NCBI RefSeq assembly: GCF_004331345.1
Contig: NZ_SJJZ01000002.1
Span: 868,001 to 932,000 of the forward strand
DNA length: 64,000 nt
Reading direction: 5' to 3'
From: Kribbella soli
GTDB lineage: Bacteria; Actinomycetota; Actinomycetes; Propionibacteriales; Kribbellaceae
A program made the position numbers and the translations under genes. A model generated the notes under the pieces. That model was not told the origin of the DNA. It did not search any database and saw only the letters and a list, made by a program, of their open reading frames with translations. Position 1 is the stretch's first letter. Every line of letters begins with the position of its first letter. Below, in pieces: positions 26,907 to 36,114 of this stretch.

Positions 26907-27737
26907 ATGATCGAACGTGACCTGCACCTGGCCGACGGCCGCATTCTGCACAGCTACGACACCGGCGGCGACGGCTTCCCGGTGATGTGGAACCACGGCA
27001 CGCCGAACGTCGGCGCGCCGCCGGAGCCGCTGTTCGCCGCGGCCGACCGGTTGGGGTTGCGCTGGGTGTCGTTCGATCGGCCGGGGTACGGCGGTTCCAC
27101 GGTCCGGCGGGGGCGAACGGTCGCCTCCGTCGCCGGCGATGCGGCTGCGGTCGCAGACTCGCTCGAGATCGACCAGTTCGCAGTCGCGGGGTACTCAGGT
27201 GGCGGGACTTTCGCGCTCGGTACGGCGGCTGCGTTGGGCGCCCGCGTCCGCGCGGTGGTCACGCTGGCAGCGATCGCGCCGTACGGCGTCGACGGTCTGG
27301 GCTGGTTCGACGGGATGCTGCCGTCCTCGATCGCGGCGCTGAGCAGCGCGGCCGCCGGGGCCGACGTGCGCGAGGCGCTCCACAACTCGGGGTTCGACTA
27401 CGACGCGGGATTCACGGCCGACGATCTGGCGATGTTCGACGGTCCGTGGGGATGGCTGGGGAAGGTCGCCGGTCCGGGGCTCGACGCCGGTCCGTACGGG
27501 CAGATCGACGACGACGCGTCGTACACCCGTCCGTGGGATTGCGGGGTCGAGGCGATCACAGCGCCTGTCCTGCTGTTGCACGGTACGGCGGACCGCATCA
27601 TCCCGGCGGACCACGGCCGCTGGCTGGCCGCGCACTGCCCGACCGCGACGCTGCGGGTGTGCGAGGGCGCGAGTCACTTCACGATCGTCGAGCACGCCGA
27701 GCCGGGGCTCGACTGGCTCGCGGAGGTCGTCGGATGA
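26907..27737 (+). CDS. Alpha/beta hydrolase
   Basis: The 276-residue hydrolase has an oxyanion HG in WNHGTPNVG, a nucleophile elbow GYSGGG (Ser at about 97), LLHGTADRIIP (Asp region) and GASHFTIVE (His), so the triad is complete. AAGGAAGG lies upstream of ATG 26907; the frame is open 14 codons earlier but without support. It overlaps the epoxide-hydrolase gene by 4 nt, and the pair is probably co-translated. The substrate is unknown. Confidence 0.9.
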   Translation: MIERDLHLADGRILHSYDTGGDGFPVMWNHGTPNVGAPPEPLFAAADRLGLRWVSFDRPGYGGSTVRRGRTVASVAGDAAAVADSLEIDQFAVAGYSGGGTFALGTAAALGARVRAVVTLAAIAPYGVDGLGWFDGMLPSSIAALSSAAAGADVREALHNSGFDYDAGFTADDLAMFDGPWGWLGKVAGPGLDAGPYGQIDDDASYTRPWDCGVEAITAPVLLLHGTADRIIPADHGRWLAAHCPTATLRVCEGASHFTIVEHAEPGLDWLAEVVG

Positions 27738-28852
27738 GGCCGTTCACGATCGCCGTGCCGGAGGCAGAACTCGCCGACCTGCGTCACCGGTTGGCCACCA
27801 CCCGGTGGGCTCCGGAACCGGAAGGTGACTTGACCGGGTACGGCGTACCTCGCGGGTGGATCGAGGAGCTCGTCGGCTACTGGCGGGACGGCTACGACTG
27901 GCGCGCGTGGGAGGAGCGGCTGAACCGGTACCAGCAGTACACGACCACGATCGACGGCACGAACGTCCACTTCCTGCACGTCCGCTCGCCCCGGCCGGGT
28001 GCGCTGCCGTTGATCCTCACCCACGGGTGGCCCGGGTCGGTCGTCGAGTTCCTCGACGTGATCGAACCGCTGACCGACCCGGCCGAAGGTCTCGCCTTCG
28101 AGCTGGTGATCCCGTCGCTGCCCGGGTTCACCTGGTCAGGGCCGACGCCGGACCTCGGCTGGGGACCGCAGCGCATCGCCCGGGCCTGGGCGGTCCTGAT
28201 GGAGCGGCTGGGCTACGACCGTTACGGTGCGGTAGGCAACGATTGGGGTTCGCACGTCGCTCCGGAGCTCGGCCGCATCGCACCCGACGCGGTCGTCGGC
28301 GTCCACGTGACACAGCTGTTCTCCTTCCCGGACGGCGAGTGGCTCTCCTATCCGCCGAGCACCGAGCCGGGCGGCCGCGCAGTGTCGGCCGAGGACAAGG
28401 CGGCCCTTGAGGAACTGCGCGACTTCCAACGCGAGTCCGGGTCCTACGCGCATGTCCACGCTCAGAAGCCACACACCCTCGGGTTCGGTCTGACCGACTC
28501 CCCCGTTGGCCTGCTCGCCTGGAACGGTCAGGTACTGCGCGGTCTCGACCGCGACACGCTCCTGACCCACGTCACGGCGTACTGGCTGACCCGGACGGCG
28601 ACCTCAGCCACCCGCATCTACGCCGAGCACCAGCGGCAGATCACGCCGGACAAACCGACCACCACACCGCTCGCTCTGGCCCAGTTCCCGGACGACCTCA
28701 CCTCGATCCGCGCCTGCGCCGAACGCGACCACGCGAACATCGTCTCCTGGACCACGCACGACCGAGGCGGTCACTACGCCGCCCACCAGGCCACCGACCT
28801 CCTGGTGCAGGACATCCGCACGTTCTACGAACTTCGGCTGTCCGATTCCTGA
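27734..28852 (+). CDS. Epoxide hydrolase
   Basis: The 372-residue protein begins MRPFTIAVPEAELADLRHRL, the epoxide-hydrolase N-terminal (EHN) domain, then the alpha/beta hydrolase core: THGWPGS oxyanion region, GNDWGS with the nucleophile Asp at about 170, and DRGGHYAAHQATD carrying the catalytic His near the C-terminus. It opens epoxides to diols by an Asp-ester intermediate. It starts inside the previous stop (ATGA). The longer in-frame extension upstream is antiphase to the hydrolase and rejected. Confidence 0.92.
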   Translation: MRPFTIAVPEAELADLRHRLATTRWAPEPEGDLTGYGVPRGWIEELVGYWRDGYDWRAWEERLNRYQQYTTTIDGTNVHFLHVRSPRPGALPLILTHGWPGSVVEFLDVIEPLTDPAEGLAFELVIPSLPGFTWSGPTPDLGWGPQRIARAWAVLMERLGYDRYGAVGNDWGSHVAPELGRIAPDAVVGVHVTQLFSFPDGEWLSYPPSTEPGGRAVSAEDKAALEELRDFQRESGSYAHVHAQKPHTLGFGLTDSPVGLLAWNGQVLRGLDRDTLLTHVTAYWLTRTATSATRIYAEHQRQITPDKPTTTPLALAQFPDDLTSIRACAERDHANIVSWTTHDRGGHYAAHQATDLLVQDIRTFYELRLSDS

Positions 28853-28896
28853 CGCCATGGTGGCGCCCGGCGTGCCGGACCGTAGAGGGTGGACGT

Positions 28897-30999
28897 ATGG
28901 CGAACAGCACCGGCAAGGACGGCGAGCTGACGGGCTTTCAGGAGCAGGCGCCGTACGACGAATCCATCGACCTCCGCACCGACTTCGTGATGGTCTACGG
29001 GCTCAACGACACGACACCGCAGCGGATCGCGCGCTGGCGCGAGGCCGGGTATCGCGTGCACCTGATGACCGGGATCTCCTGGGGTACCTATCAGGACTAC
29101 CTCGACGGGCGGTGGGACGGCTCCGGCCATTGGGACGACGCGCAGACCGCGGGTGACGGGTCACCGATCCTGCACGGCGAGAGCACCGACATCCCGTATA
29201 TGGTCCCGACCTTCAACTTCACCGAGTATCTGGTGCAGAAACTCCGCCCCATCATCGAGCTCGGTGTCGAAGGCATCCACCTCGAGGAGCCGGAGTTCTG
29301 GGCGCGGGCCGGCTACTCGGAGTCCTTCAAGCGCGAGTGGAAGGCCTTCTTCGACGAGCCGTGGCAACCTCCGCACAGCACTCCCGAAGCGCACTTCCGT
29401 TCCGGGCAACTCAAGCAGCACCTGCTCTCGCGCAGCCTGGACCGTGTCACCTCGGTGCTACGCGACGAGGCCCTCCAGCAGGGCCGGCAGGTGCGCTTCT
29501 ACGTGCCGACGCACAGCCTCCTGAACTACACACAGTGGCAGATCATCAGCCCCGAATCACGCCTGCGGACACTGCCCTCGATCGACGGCGCGATCGCGCA
29601 GGTGTGGACCGGGACGTCCCGGACGCCGAACGTGTACGCCGGGAAGGTCGCCGAGCGCACGTTCGAGACGGCGTACCTGGAGTACGGCATCGCGCAGGAC
29701 CTCACCCGCGGCACCGACCGGCGGATGTGGTTCCTGCACGACCCGATCGAGGACCACCCGGACCGCACCTGGGAGGACTACCTGGCCAACTGGCAGCGCA
29801 CCCTCATCGCGTCGCTGCTGCACCCGGGCGTCTCGCGGTACGAGGTGGCGCCGTGGCCCAACCGGATCTTCAACCGCCCGTACCTGCGCGAAGGATCCAC
29901 CGAGCGGCAGCTCGTTCCGCCGGACACCGCCACCAGCTACCTGATCGCGATGAACAGCCTGCGCGACCTCGACCAGCCGGATGTGCGCTGGGCTCAGGAA
30001 GGCGCACGGATCGGGATCGCGCTCTCTGACACCGCCATGTTCCAGCGCTGGGCACCCGGTGGTGAGAGCGGGCATTACGACGGCCTGCAGGACGCGCTGG
30101 CGCTGGAGGGCCGCGAGCAGCTGCACTTCTCCGACTTCTACGGTCTGGCGCTGCCGCCGCTGTACGACGGGCAGCGGGTCTGTCCGGTTCAGCTGGAGAA
30201 CGTGATCGACACCCCCGATGCGTTGGACGATGTCGACGTACTCGTCCTGAGTTACGAGTTCCAGAAGCCGCTTGCCCCGGGCATCCATTACGCGCTGGCC
30301 GGGTGGGTCAGTCGCGGCGGGAGCCTGCTGTACGTCGGCGACGGCGCGGACCCGTACCACGAGATCCGCTCCTGGTGGACCGGCCGGTACGACACCTGCG
30401 CGGACCATCTGGCCGAAGCACTCGGGGCGGACCGCAAGGGCGACGGCGTACAGCCGATCGGTCAGGGTCGGGTGCGGTTCCTTCCGTCTCGTCCGGCGGA
30501 TTTCACCGAATCGCCTGAAAGCGCATCCGCCTTGGTCGCGGCGATCCGGGAGCTGGCGGAAGCGGGCGGTCAGACCTGGACGCCGACCAACTGGCTGTCG
30601 GTGCAGCGCGGTCCGTATCTCGTCGGCGCCGTACTGGAGGAGACCGGCGGATCACATGTTGTCGATGGCACCTATCTCGACCTGCTCGATCCGCAGCTGG
30701 GCATCGTCCGGCACCGCGAGCTGAACCCGGGCCAACTGACGTGGCTCCGCGACCTCACCTACGACGAGGAGCCGCTGCTGGCATCCGCCGGCCGGGTCGT
30801 GAACTGGCAGCAGGATCCGACCGGGATCCGCTTCTCCTGCGAGGCACCGCGCGGAGTCCAAGTCACAACAGCTCTGCGCGTGCCGACGGAGCCGTCGGCC
30901 GTCGCCGGTGCCGAGGTCCGGTACGACGCGGAGGCCGGCGTCGTGTGGCTGCGCCATCCTGGCGTCCCCACCGGGACACCCATCGAGCTCACCTTCTGA
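28897..30999 (+). CDS. Uncharacterised glycosidase-like protein, TIM barrel plus Rossmann-like domain
   Basis: I do not recognise a named family for this 700-residue protein. Residues about 28-340 read like a TIM-barrel hydrolase (DFVMVYGLNDTTPQRIARW, GVEGIHLEEPEFW with acidic residues 130-131, MWFLHDPIEDHPDRTWEDY). Residues about 370-520 resemble the Rossmann/GATase-like trimerisation domain of GH42-type enzymes (ALPPLYDGQRVCPVQLENV, VLVLSYEFQKPLAPGIHYALAGWVSRGGSLLYVGDG). A beta-sandwich tail follows. There is no signal peptide, so it is cytosolic. It stands alone downstream of the epoxide hydrolase. Confidence 0.7.
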   Translation: MANSTGKDGELTGFQEQAPYDESIDLRTDFVMVYGLNDTTPQRIARWREAGYRVHLMTGISWGTYQDYLDGRWDGSGHWDDAQTAGDGSPILHGESTDIPYMVPTFNFTEYLVQKLRPIIELGVEGIHLEEPEFWARAGYSESFKREWKAFFDEPWQPPHSTPEAHFRSGQLKQHLLSRSLDRVTSVLRDEALQQGRQVRFYVPTHSLLNYTQWQIISPESRLRTLPSIDGAIAQVWTGTSRTPNVYAGKVAERTFETAYLEYGIAQDLTRGTDRRMWFLHDPIEDHPDRTWEDYLANWQRTLIASLLHPGVSRYEVAPWPNRIFNRPYLREGSTERQLVPPDTATSYLIAMNSLRDLDQPDVRWAQEGARIGIALSDTAMFQRWAPGGESGHYDGLQDALALEGREQLHFSDFYGLALPPLYDGQRVCPVQLENVIDTPDALDDVDVLVLSYEFQKPLAPGIHYALAGWVSRGGSLLYVGDGADPYHEIRSWWTGRYDTCADHLAEALGADRKGDGVQPIGQGRVRFLPSRPADFTESPESASALVAAIRELAEAGGQTWTPTNWLSVQRGPYLVGAVLEETGGSHVVDGTYLDLLDPQLGIVRHRELNPGQLTWLRDLTYDEEPLLASAGRVVNWQQDPTGIRFSCEAPRGVQVTTALRVPTEPSAVAGAEVRYDAEAGVVWLRHPGVPTGTPIELTF

Positions 31000-31138
31000 T
31001 CGTCCCGGGACGGGCAGAACTTTTAACGCTGATGCGACCCCTAGGAGCCCTAGGCTGATGCGCTCAATGCGGAGAACGGGGAGAGGTCATGCTGGTCGAA
31101 CTGTTCCCCGCGACAACGCCCGGCGGCACTCCGCAGGC

Positions 31139-31510
31139 ATGAGGCGACGTTCCCTCGGACTCGTGCTCGGCGGCGTACTGGCGTTGAGCGTCGGCGCGCT
31201 TGCCTACTGGTACCGCTGGTCTCGCCGCCAACACTGGCTGGAAACCGTCCTGGCCCAGGACTGCCGCCACGTCCCACCACTCCCCCGGGTCGGCGCCGTG
31301 ACGCTCATCGGCATCGCGATGTGCTTGGTGGCAGCCGGCTGTTCCGGCGCCGCCCTCCTGCGATCCAGCCGTGGCCTGACCGCTCTCGCCTGCATAGTCC
31401 TGACCACCGCGCTGCTCGGCGGCCTCGGCGGCACCGTCGTCCTCACCGACACACCGTCCAAACCCTCCGACGGCCTGGACGGCTCAGGCCTCCCCTGCCC
31501 GAGCGGCTGA
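31139..31510 (+). CDS. Small membrane protein, three helices
   Basis: The 123-residue protein begins MRRRSLGLVLGG. It has three hydrophobic stretches (about 6-25, 47-70, 78-98) and a Pro/Ser-rich hydrophilic C-tail. No family is recognised. The start is a guess: the frame is open well upstream (from 30908), but the first membrane segment begins right after this ATG. It has no strong ribosome-binding site. Confidence 0.5.
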   Translation: MRRRSLGLVLGGVLALSVGALAYWYRWSRRQHWLETVLAQDCRHVPPLPRVGAVTLIGIAMCLVAAGCSGAALLRSSRGLTALACIVLTTALLGGLGGTVVLTDTPSKPSDGLDGSGLPCPSG

Positions 31511-31554
31511 GGCGCGCGCGGTCTGTTACTCCTTTGCGGGCTTACTGTCGTGGC

Positions 31555-33108
31555 ATGAGTGAGCTAGTGGTGGATGCGCCGGTTGTTGCTGTGACTGTTT
31601 ATCCGGATCGGGCGCGGGTTACCCGGCGGGGGCGGATCACGGTGCCGGGTGGGGATCAGGTCGTGTACGTCGAGCCGCTGCCGCTGTTGCTGGAGGAGGA
31701 CTCGGTGCGGGTGTCGGGGCGGGGCCCGGCGACGGTGCTCGGGGTGGACGTGGCGACGCGGCATCATCCGCAGGCACCGGACGAAACGGTCGCCGAGCTC
31801 GAGCGGGCACAGCGTGCGGCGCAGGACGAGGTCGCGGCCCTCTCCGACGCGGACGACGTACAGGTGCAGCTCGAGACCTTCCTGGCGCAGTTGGCCAAGC
31901 GGGCCGGTGGAAGCTTTGCGCGCACGTTGGCGTCGGGTGATCCGGGGGCGGAGCTCGGCGGGTTCACCGAGTCGCTTGCGGGCCGGTTGTCCGCCGTACG
32001 GGCGACACGCCGGGAGCTGACTGCGCAGCGACGCGAGGTCGAGGAGCGTCTCGCTGCCGTGGGCCGTCGGCTCGCTGCGCTCACGGAGAAGCGGGCGCCG
32101 GACCGGCGTACCGCGGCTGTCGCGTTGGCGCTGGAGTCCGAGGCGGAGGTCGAGATCGAGCTCTCGTACGTCGTGCCTGCAGCCGGGTGGACCAGCTCGT
32201 ACGACGTACGTCTCAAGGGCGACCGGCTGACGTTGAGCTGGTACGGCCTGATCACGCAGCGCACGGGCGAGGACTGGCCGGAGTGCGACCTCACGTTGTC
32301 GACGGCCCGGCCGACCGTGACCGCGAAGGTGCCGGAGCTCGACGCCTGGTACCTCGACCGCGCGCGCCCGCCGATGCCGCACGCACCGGCCGCCGTCGCA
32401 CTGTCCCGCGGCGCAGCCCGGCCGGCCGCGTTCACCGAGAGCCTCCAATCAGCCGAGTTCGTCGCCCAGGACGCAACCGTCGAACAGGGCGTGACCGCGG
32501 CGACGTACACCCCGCCCCGACCAGTCGCCGTACCCGCCGACGGCGCGACGCACCGCGCGACGATCGCGGCGGTCGAGCTCGACGCCGACCTCGACTACAT
32601 CACGGCGCCGGTGCGATCCACCGACGTACATCTGCGGGCCACGGTCGTGAACTCGTCCGTCCACACGCTGCCGGCCGGGAAGGCCGCGGTCTTCCACGAG
32701 GCGGACTTCGTCGGCTCGGCCGCGTTGCCGTTGTGGGCACCCGGGGAGGACGTCGAGCTCGCCCTCGGCCTGGACGACCGCATCCGGGTCGAGCGGAAGC
32801 TGGTACGGCGGGACGCGACGAAGGCGACGCTCGGGTCGACGCGCCGCCGGCAGGTCGAGTACGAGACGAAGATCGAGAACCATACGCCGCACTCCGCGCG
32901 GATCACGGTGCTCGACCAGTTCCCGGTCGCCCGCGACCACGAGATCACCGTGAAGCGACTGACCGCCGACCCCGAACCCACGGAAACCACCGACCTGGGC
33001 GTCATCACCTGGAAACTCGACCTAGCCCCCGACGCCGAAACCACCGTCAAACTCGCGTTCCGCGTAGACACCGCCAAGTCCGTCGACCTCACCGGCTGGC
33101 GCGAATAA
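31555..33108 (+). CDS. DUF4140/DUF4139 (MuiA-like) protein
   Basis: The 517-residue protein has an N-terminal DUF4140 part (VVAVTVYPDRARVTRRGRI, LLLEEDSVRVSGRG), a coiled-coil middle of about 100 residues rich in Glu, Arg and Ala, and a C-terminal DUF4139 part (VEIELSYVVPAAGWTSSYDVR, LITQRTGEDWPECDLTLST, VTWKLDLAPD-like end). This is the organisation of mucoidy-inhibitor A homologues, whose role is unknown. No signal peptide is seen. It is followed by the second long palindrome and then the converging multicopper oxidase gene. Confidence 0.88.
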   Translation: MSELVVDAPVVAVTVYPDRARVTRRGRITVPGGDQVVYVEPLPLLLEEDSVRVSGRGPATVLGVDVATRHHPQAPDETVAELERAQRAAQDEVAALSDADDVQVQLETFLAQLAKRAGGSFARTLASGDPGAELGGFTESLAGRLSAVRATRRELTAQRREVEERLAAVGRRLAALTEKRAPDRRTAAVALALESEAEVEIELSYVVPAAGWTSSYDVRLKGDRLTLSWYGLITQRTGEDWPECDLTLSTARPTVTAKVPELDAWYLDRARPPMPHAPAAVALSRGAARPAAFTESLQSAEFVAQDATVEQGVTAATYTPPRPVAVPADGATHRATIAAVELDADLDYITAPVRSTDVHLRATVVNSSVHTLPAGKAAVFHEADFVGSAALPLWAPGEDVELALGLDDRIRVERKLVRRDATKATLGSTRRRQVEYETKIENHTPHSARITVLDQFPVARDHEITVKRLTADPEPTETTDLGVITWKLDLAPDAETTVKLAFRVDTAKSVDLTGWRE

Positions 33109-33142
33109 CCCCCACACCTCCGCGCCGGTTCTGCAACGCCGT

Positions 33143-33214
33143 GGGATATCCCCTGGCGTTGTGGGTTCTCCACTCGTATGCCAGGGGAGAACCCACCATT
33201 CCAGGGGATATCCC
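33143..33214. repeat. Long palindrome, copy 2
   Basis: The arms of 29 nt (33143-33171 and 33186-33214, three mismatches) flank a 14-nt spacer. Both arms contain the self-palindrome GGGATATCCC. The blocks ATATCCCCT and GGGTTCTC are shared with copy 1 at 2585-2648, while the stem centre differs. It lies between converging genes and could serve as a two-way terminator. Confidence 0.75.
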
Positions 33215-33223
33215 TTGGCGTGC

Positions 33224-34777
33224 TCAGGTGATTTCGAGGTTGGCCATCATGCCCATGTCCTCGTGTTCGGCGTTGTGGCAGTGGAAGAGGTAGCGCCCGC
33301 GGTAGCCGTCGAAGCGGGTGATGATCTCGGCGGACTCCCCCGGCCGTAGCGACACGGTGTCCTTCAGACCCGCGTCGTGCGGCAAGGGAGCATGCCCGCC
33401 GCGTGAGAGCACCCGAAACCCGACGAGGTGCAGGTGTACGGGATGGTGGACGTCGGCAACCAGCCGCCAGATCTCCACATCACCCAGCCGTGTGGTGACG
33501 TCCGTGCGGTCCGGCGCGAACGGCTGCCCGCCGATCAACCAACCGTGCCCGTCCCCCATCTGCCCGGCGCGGAACGAGAAGTCCCGCACCCGCACGGCCT
33601 CCGACCGCTGCCACTCCGGCAGATCGTCGGACAGCACGTCAGGGACCCGGCTGCTGTCAGCCGCCTTCCGTACGACGCTGAACGCCATCACGTCACGCGT
33701 GCGCCCGGACCCCAACCGGTTCACGATCCGCACCCGACTCCCGATCGACACCTGGGCAAGGTCCAGAATCACGTCGTACCGCTCAGCCGGAGCAATCGGC
33801 AGATTGCGATGGACAACCGGTGCGCGGAGCAGCCCCTGGTCCGCCCCGATCTGCACGAGATCAAGGCGGCGGCCGTCGTCGAGGACCGCTTCGAGGTCGT
33901 AGTGCCGCGCATTCGACGCGTTCAGGATCCGCAGCCGGTACCGCGCGGCGTCGACCTCAGACACCGGCCAAGGCGCGCCGTTCACCAGGATCACATCCCC
34001 CAGAACCCCCGCAATATAAGGCTCCTGAACGCCTGGCTGCATCTGTAACGTCGGGTCGATCGATGGATAGGCCAACGACCCGTCAGAAGCGAACGCCCGG
34101 TCCGCGATCATCAGCGGCAACTCGCGCGCCCCGGACGGCAACCCGAGCGACTCCTCCGAGGAGTCCCGGACGATATGCATCCCGGCCAGCCCGCGCCAAA
34201 CCGCCGGCGCGGTGAAGTCCATCCGGTGATCGTGGTACCAGAGCATCGTCGCCCGCTGATCCAGCGGAAACCTGTACTCCCGCGTGACCTCACTCGTCAC
34301 CGCCCGCGGATCATGCATCCCGTGCCCCACGTGCCCCACGTGCCCCCACCCGGCAGGCAGCACGAGATCGGTCGGATACCCGTCCGACTCCGCCGGCGTC
34401 CGCCCGCCATGCAGGTGTACGACGGTAGGCACCGGCAACTCGTTGCGATGGGCAACCGTGACCGCATGCCCTCGCCGCGACTCGATCGTCGGCCCGGGGA
34501 ACGTCCCGCCGTATGTCCACAACCGGGTCGGCACACCGGGCAGGATCTCCGCCGTGACCTCGCGCTGCACGATCTCGATATCAGCGCCGGACAACACCGA
34601 CGGAATCGGCAACGGCACCACGAACGCCGGCGGCAACGGCACGGCGCTACGCAACACTGCACCCGTCGACGCCGGCCGCCGCGACAGTGCAGCCGCACTC
34701 GACAGCCCACCAAGTCCCACCAGTCCAAGCGCTCCCCCGATGCCCAGCACCTGACGCCGGCTCATTCGCTCACGCAT
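33224..34777 (-). CDS. Tat-exported multicopper oxidase (CotA/bilirubin oxidase type)
   Basis: The 517-residue protein begins MRERMSRRQVLGIGGALG, a twin-arginine signal with cleavage near residue 30-35. It has three cupredoxin domains and all copper motifs: HLHGG and WYHDH (type 2/3), HPVHLHLVGF, and FHCHNAEHEDMGMM with the type 1 Cys, His and axial Met. It oxidises phenols, bilirubin or metal ions with O2 outside the cell. GGGAGG precedes the ATG. A His/Gly-rich loop made by a 9-bp repeat lies at residues 144-155. It overlaps a small membrane-protein gene and is probably co-expressed with it. Confidence 0.93.
   Translation of the reverse strand: MRERMSRRQVLGIGGALGLVGLGGLSSAAALSRRPASTGAVLRSAVPLPPAFVVPLPIPSVLSGADIEIVQREVTAEILPGVPTRLWTYGGTFPGPTIESRRGHAVTVAHRNELPVPTVVHLHGGRTPAESDGYPTDLVLPAGWGHVGHVGHGMHDPRAVTSEVTREYRFPLDQRATMLWYHDHRMDFTAPAVWRGLAGMHIVRDSSEESLGLPSGARELPLMIADRAFASDGSLAYPSIDPTLQMQPGVQEPYIAGVLGDVILVNGAPWPVSEVDAARYRLRILNASNARHYDLEAVLDDGRRLDLVQIGADQGLLRAPVVHRNLPIAPAERYDVILDLAQVSIGSRVRIVNRLGSGRTRDVMAFSVVRKAADSSRVPDVLSDDLPEWQRSEAVRVRDFSFRAGQMGDGHGWLIGGQPFAPDRTDVTTRLGDVEIWRLVADVHHPVHLHLVGFRVLSRGGHAPLPHDAGLKDTVSLRPGESAEIITRFDGYRGRYLFHCHNAEHEDMGMMANLEIT
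34322..34348. repeat. 9-bp tandem repeat inside the multicopper oxidase gene
   Basis: Three near-perfect copies of GTGCCCCAC in a row encode the HVGHVGHGM loop on the minus strand. The length is a multiple of three, so slippage would add or remove His-Val-Gly units without breaking the frame. Confidence 0.7.
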
Positions 34778-35171
34778 GCTCGACCTCCCGCCGTACGACG
34801 GGCTGCCGCCAGACCCCGATGAACAACACGACAACAGCCGCAACCGTCATCACCCCCAACGGAAGGTGCAACCACAGCGCCCCGTCCTGCCCCGCGAAGT
34901 ACTGCACCGTCTCCGCCACCACTACGCCCAGCGACGCGACAAACGGCCAGAGCTGCCGCAGCCGCACCCACACCACCGCCGCCGCGATCACCTGCAGGTA
35001 CCCGAGAGACGTGACGATGTCCGCGCCCACCGCATGCATACGCAGCCCGTCGAAGTCACCACTCAGATAGACACCGGCGAACACCGGCTGACCGAAAACC
35101 GCTACCAGGTGCGCACTGACGACGCCCCGCAGAACCCAACCACTGACCATGCGAGCAACACTATGATTCAC
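34770..35171 (-). CDS. Small four-helix membrane protein paired with the multicopper oxidase
   Basis: The 133-residue hydrophobic protein has four likely helices (about 10-35, 50-66, 72-91, 102-121) and a short basic C-tail. It contains several charged or polar residues inside helices (HLVAVFGQ, ETVQYFAGQDG), as in small quinone- or haem-linked membrane proteins, but no motif is decisive. The start is GTG 35171 or ATG 35150. Its stop overlaps the oxidase start by 8 nt, so translation is coupled and it may support the oxidase at the membrane. It is divergent from the LysR gene. Confidence 0.75.
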   Translation of the reverse strand: MNHSVARMVSGWVLRGVVSAHLVAVFGQPVFAGVYLSGDFDGLRMHAVGADIVTSLGYLQVIAAAVVWVRLRQLWPFVASLGVVVAETVQYFAGQDGALWLHLPLGVMTVAAVVVLFIGVWRQPVVRREVEHA

Positions 35172-35226
35172 AAGTTATGAGCGTCCAAGACCAATATCGC
35201 TATATCGTTATGACGGAAGGGTCATG
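35172..35226. promoter_or_regulatory. AT-rich divergent promoter between LysR and the oxidase operon
   Basis: This short AT-rich stretch contains AATATCGCTATATCGTTAT (35193-35211) with the repeated motif TATCG, in the usual place for a LysR-type box controlling the divergent membrane protein and oxidase genes. The assignment is by position only. Confidence 0.45.
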
Positions 35227-36114
35227 ATGGACCTGACCATGCTCCGCCAGTTCGTCGTCGTCGCCCGCCTCGAACACCTCAGCCGCGCCGCCGACGAACT
35301 CCACGTCGCGCAACCGTCGCTGAGCCGCACGATCGCCCGCCTGGAGAGCGAACTCGGTACGCCGCTGTTCGACCGCGCCGCCCGCCTCCGGCTGAATCCG
35401 GCCGGCGTCCTGTTCCGCGGGTACGTCGAACGCGCACTCGGGGAGCTCGACGCCGGGCGACGGGCCGTCACCGATGCGGCCGTGCAGGGTTCGGGCAGCG
35501 TGCGACTCGCGGCCGAGACGTTCCTCGCCCTCACCGAATCGGTCGCCGGCTTCAAACGCGACCACCCGGCCATCGAGATCGAGCTGCAGCAGATGTCGGC
35601 CGACGAGATGCCGCGACGGCTGCGCGCGCAGGACATCGACCTCTGCGTCGCATCCCAGCCGGTGCCGAGCGCCGGCCTGGAATCAGCTGTCCTGCTCGAC
35701 GAAGCCGTGCGGGTGGTGACGCCACTCGACCATCCACTGGCAAGCCGTACGTCGGTCGCGGTCGAGGATCTCGTCGACGAGCCGTTCGTCATCGCCCGCA
35801 AAGGCCACTGGCAACGCCGGCTGCTCGACCGGTTGTTCGCCGACACCGGAGTGACGCCGCGGATCGTCTGCGAGAGCGACGAGGCCGCGGCCATCCAGGA
35901 ACTGATCCGCGCGGGCCTCGGCATCGGCTTCAACCCCGACTTCGCCCGCCGCTCGATCCCCAGCTACCCGGTCGCCGCGATCCCGGTCGACCACCCCGAG
36001 TGCCGCCGTACCCTGTCGCTGCTCTGGAGCGCCGACGCCAGCCTGACCACCGCCGCCCAACTGATGCGCACGGCAATCACCACCTGGAACTGGTCAGGTC
36101 TCGATTCAGAGTGA
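35227..36114 (+). CDS. LysR-family transcriptional regulator
   Basis: The protein has 295 residues from ATG 35227 (GGAAGGG is 5 nt upstream; an adjacent ATG at 35224 is possible). The N-terminal winged helix-turn-helix reads MLRQFVVVARLEHLSRAADEL with SLSRTIARLESELGTPLF, and an effector-binding domain runs from about residue 90 (GSVRLAAETFLALTESV). It stands divergent from the multicopper oxidase operon across about 55 bp, which suggests it controls that operon. Its last 9 bp overlap the converging DUF2505 gene. Confidence 0.93.
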   Translation: MDLTMLRQFVVVARLEHLSRAADELHVAQPSLSRTIARLESELGTPLFDRAARLRLNPAGVLFRGYVERALGELDAGRRAVTDAAVQGSGSVRLAAETFLALTESVAGFKRDHPAIEIELQQMSADEMPRRLRAQDIDLCVASQPVPSAGLESAVLLDEAVRVVTPLDHPLASRTSVAVEDLVDEPFVIARKGHWQRRLLDRLFADTGVTPRIVCESDEAAAIQELIRAGLGIGFNPDFARRSIPSYPVAAIPVDHPECRRTLSLLWSADASLTTAAQLMRTAITTWNWSGLDSE

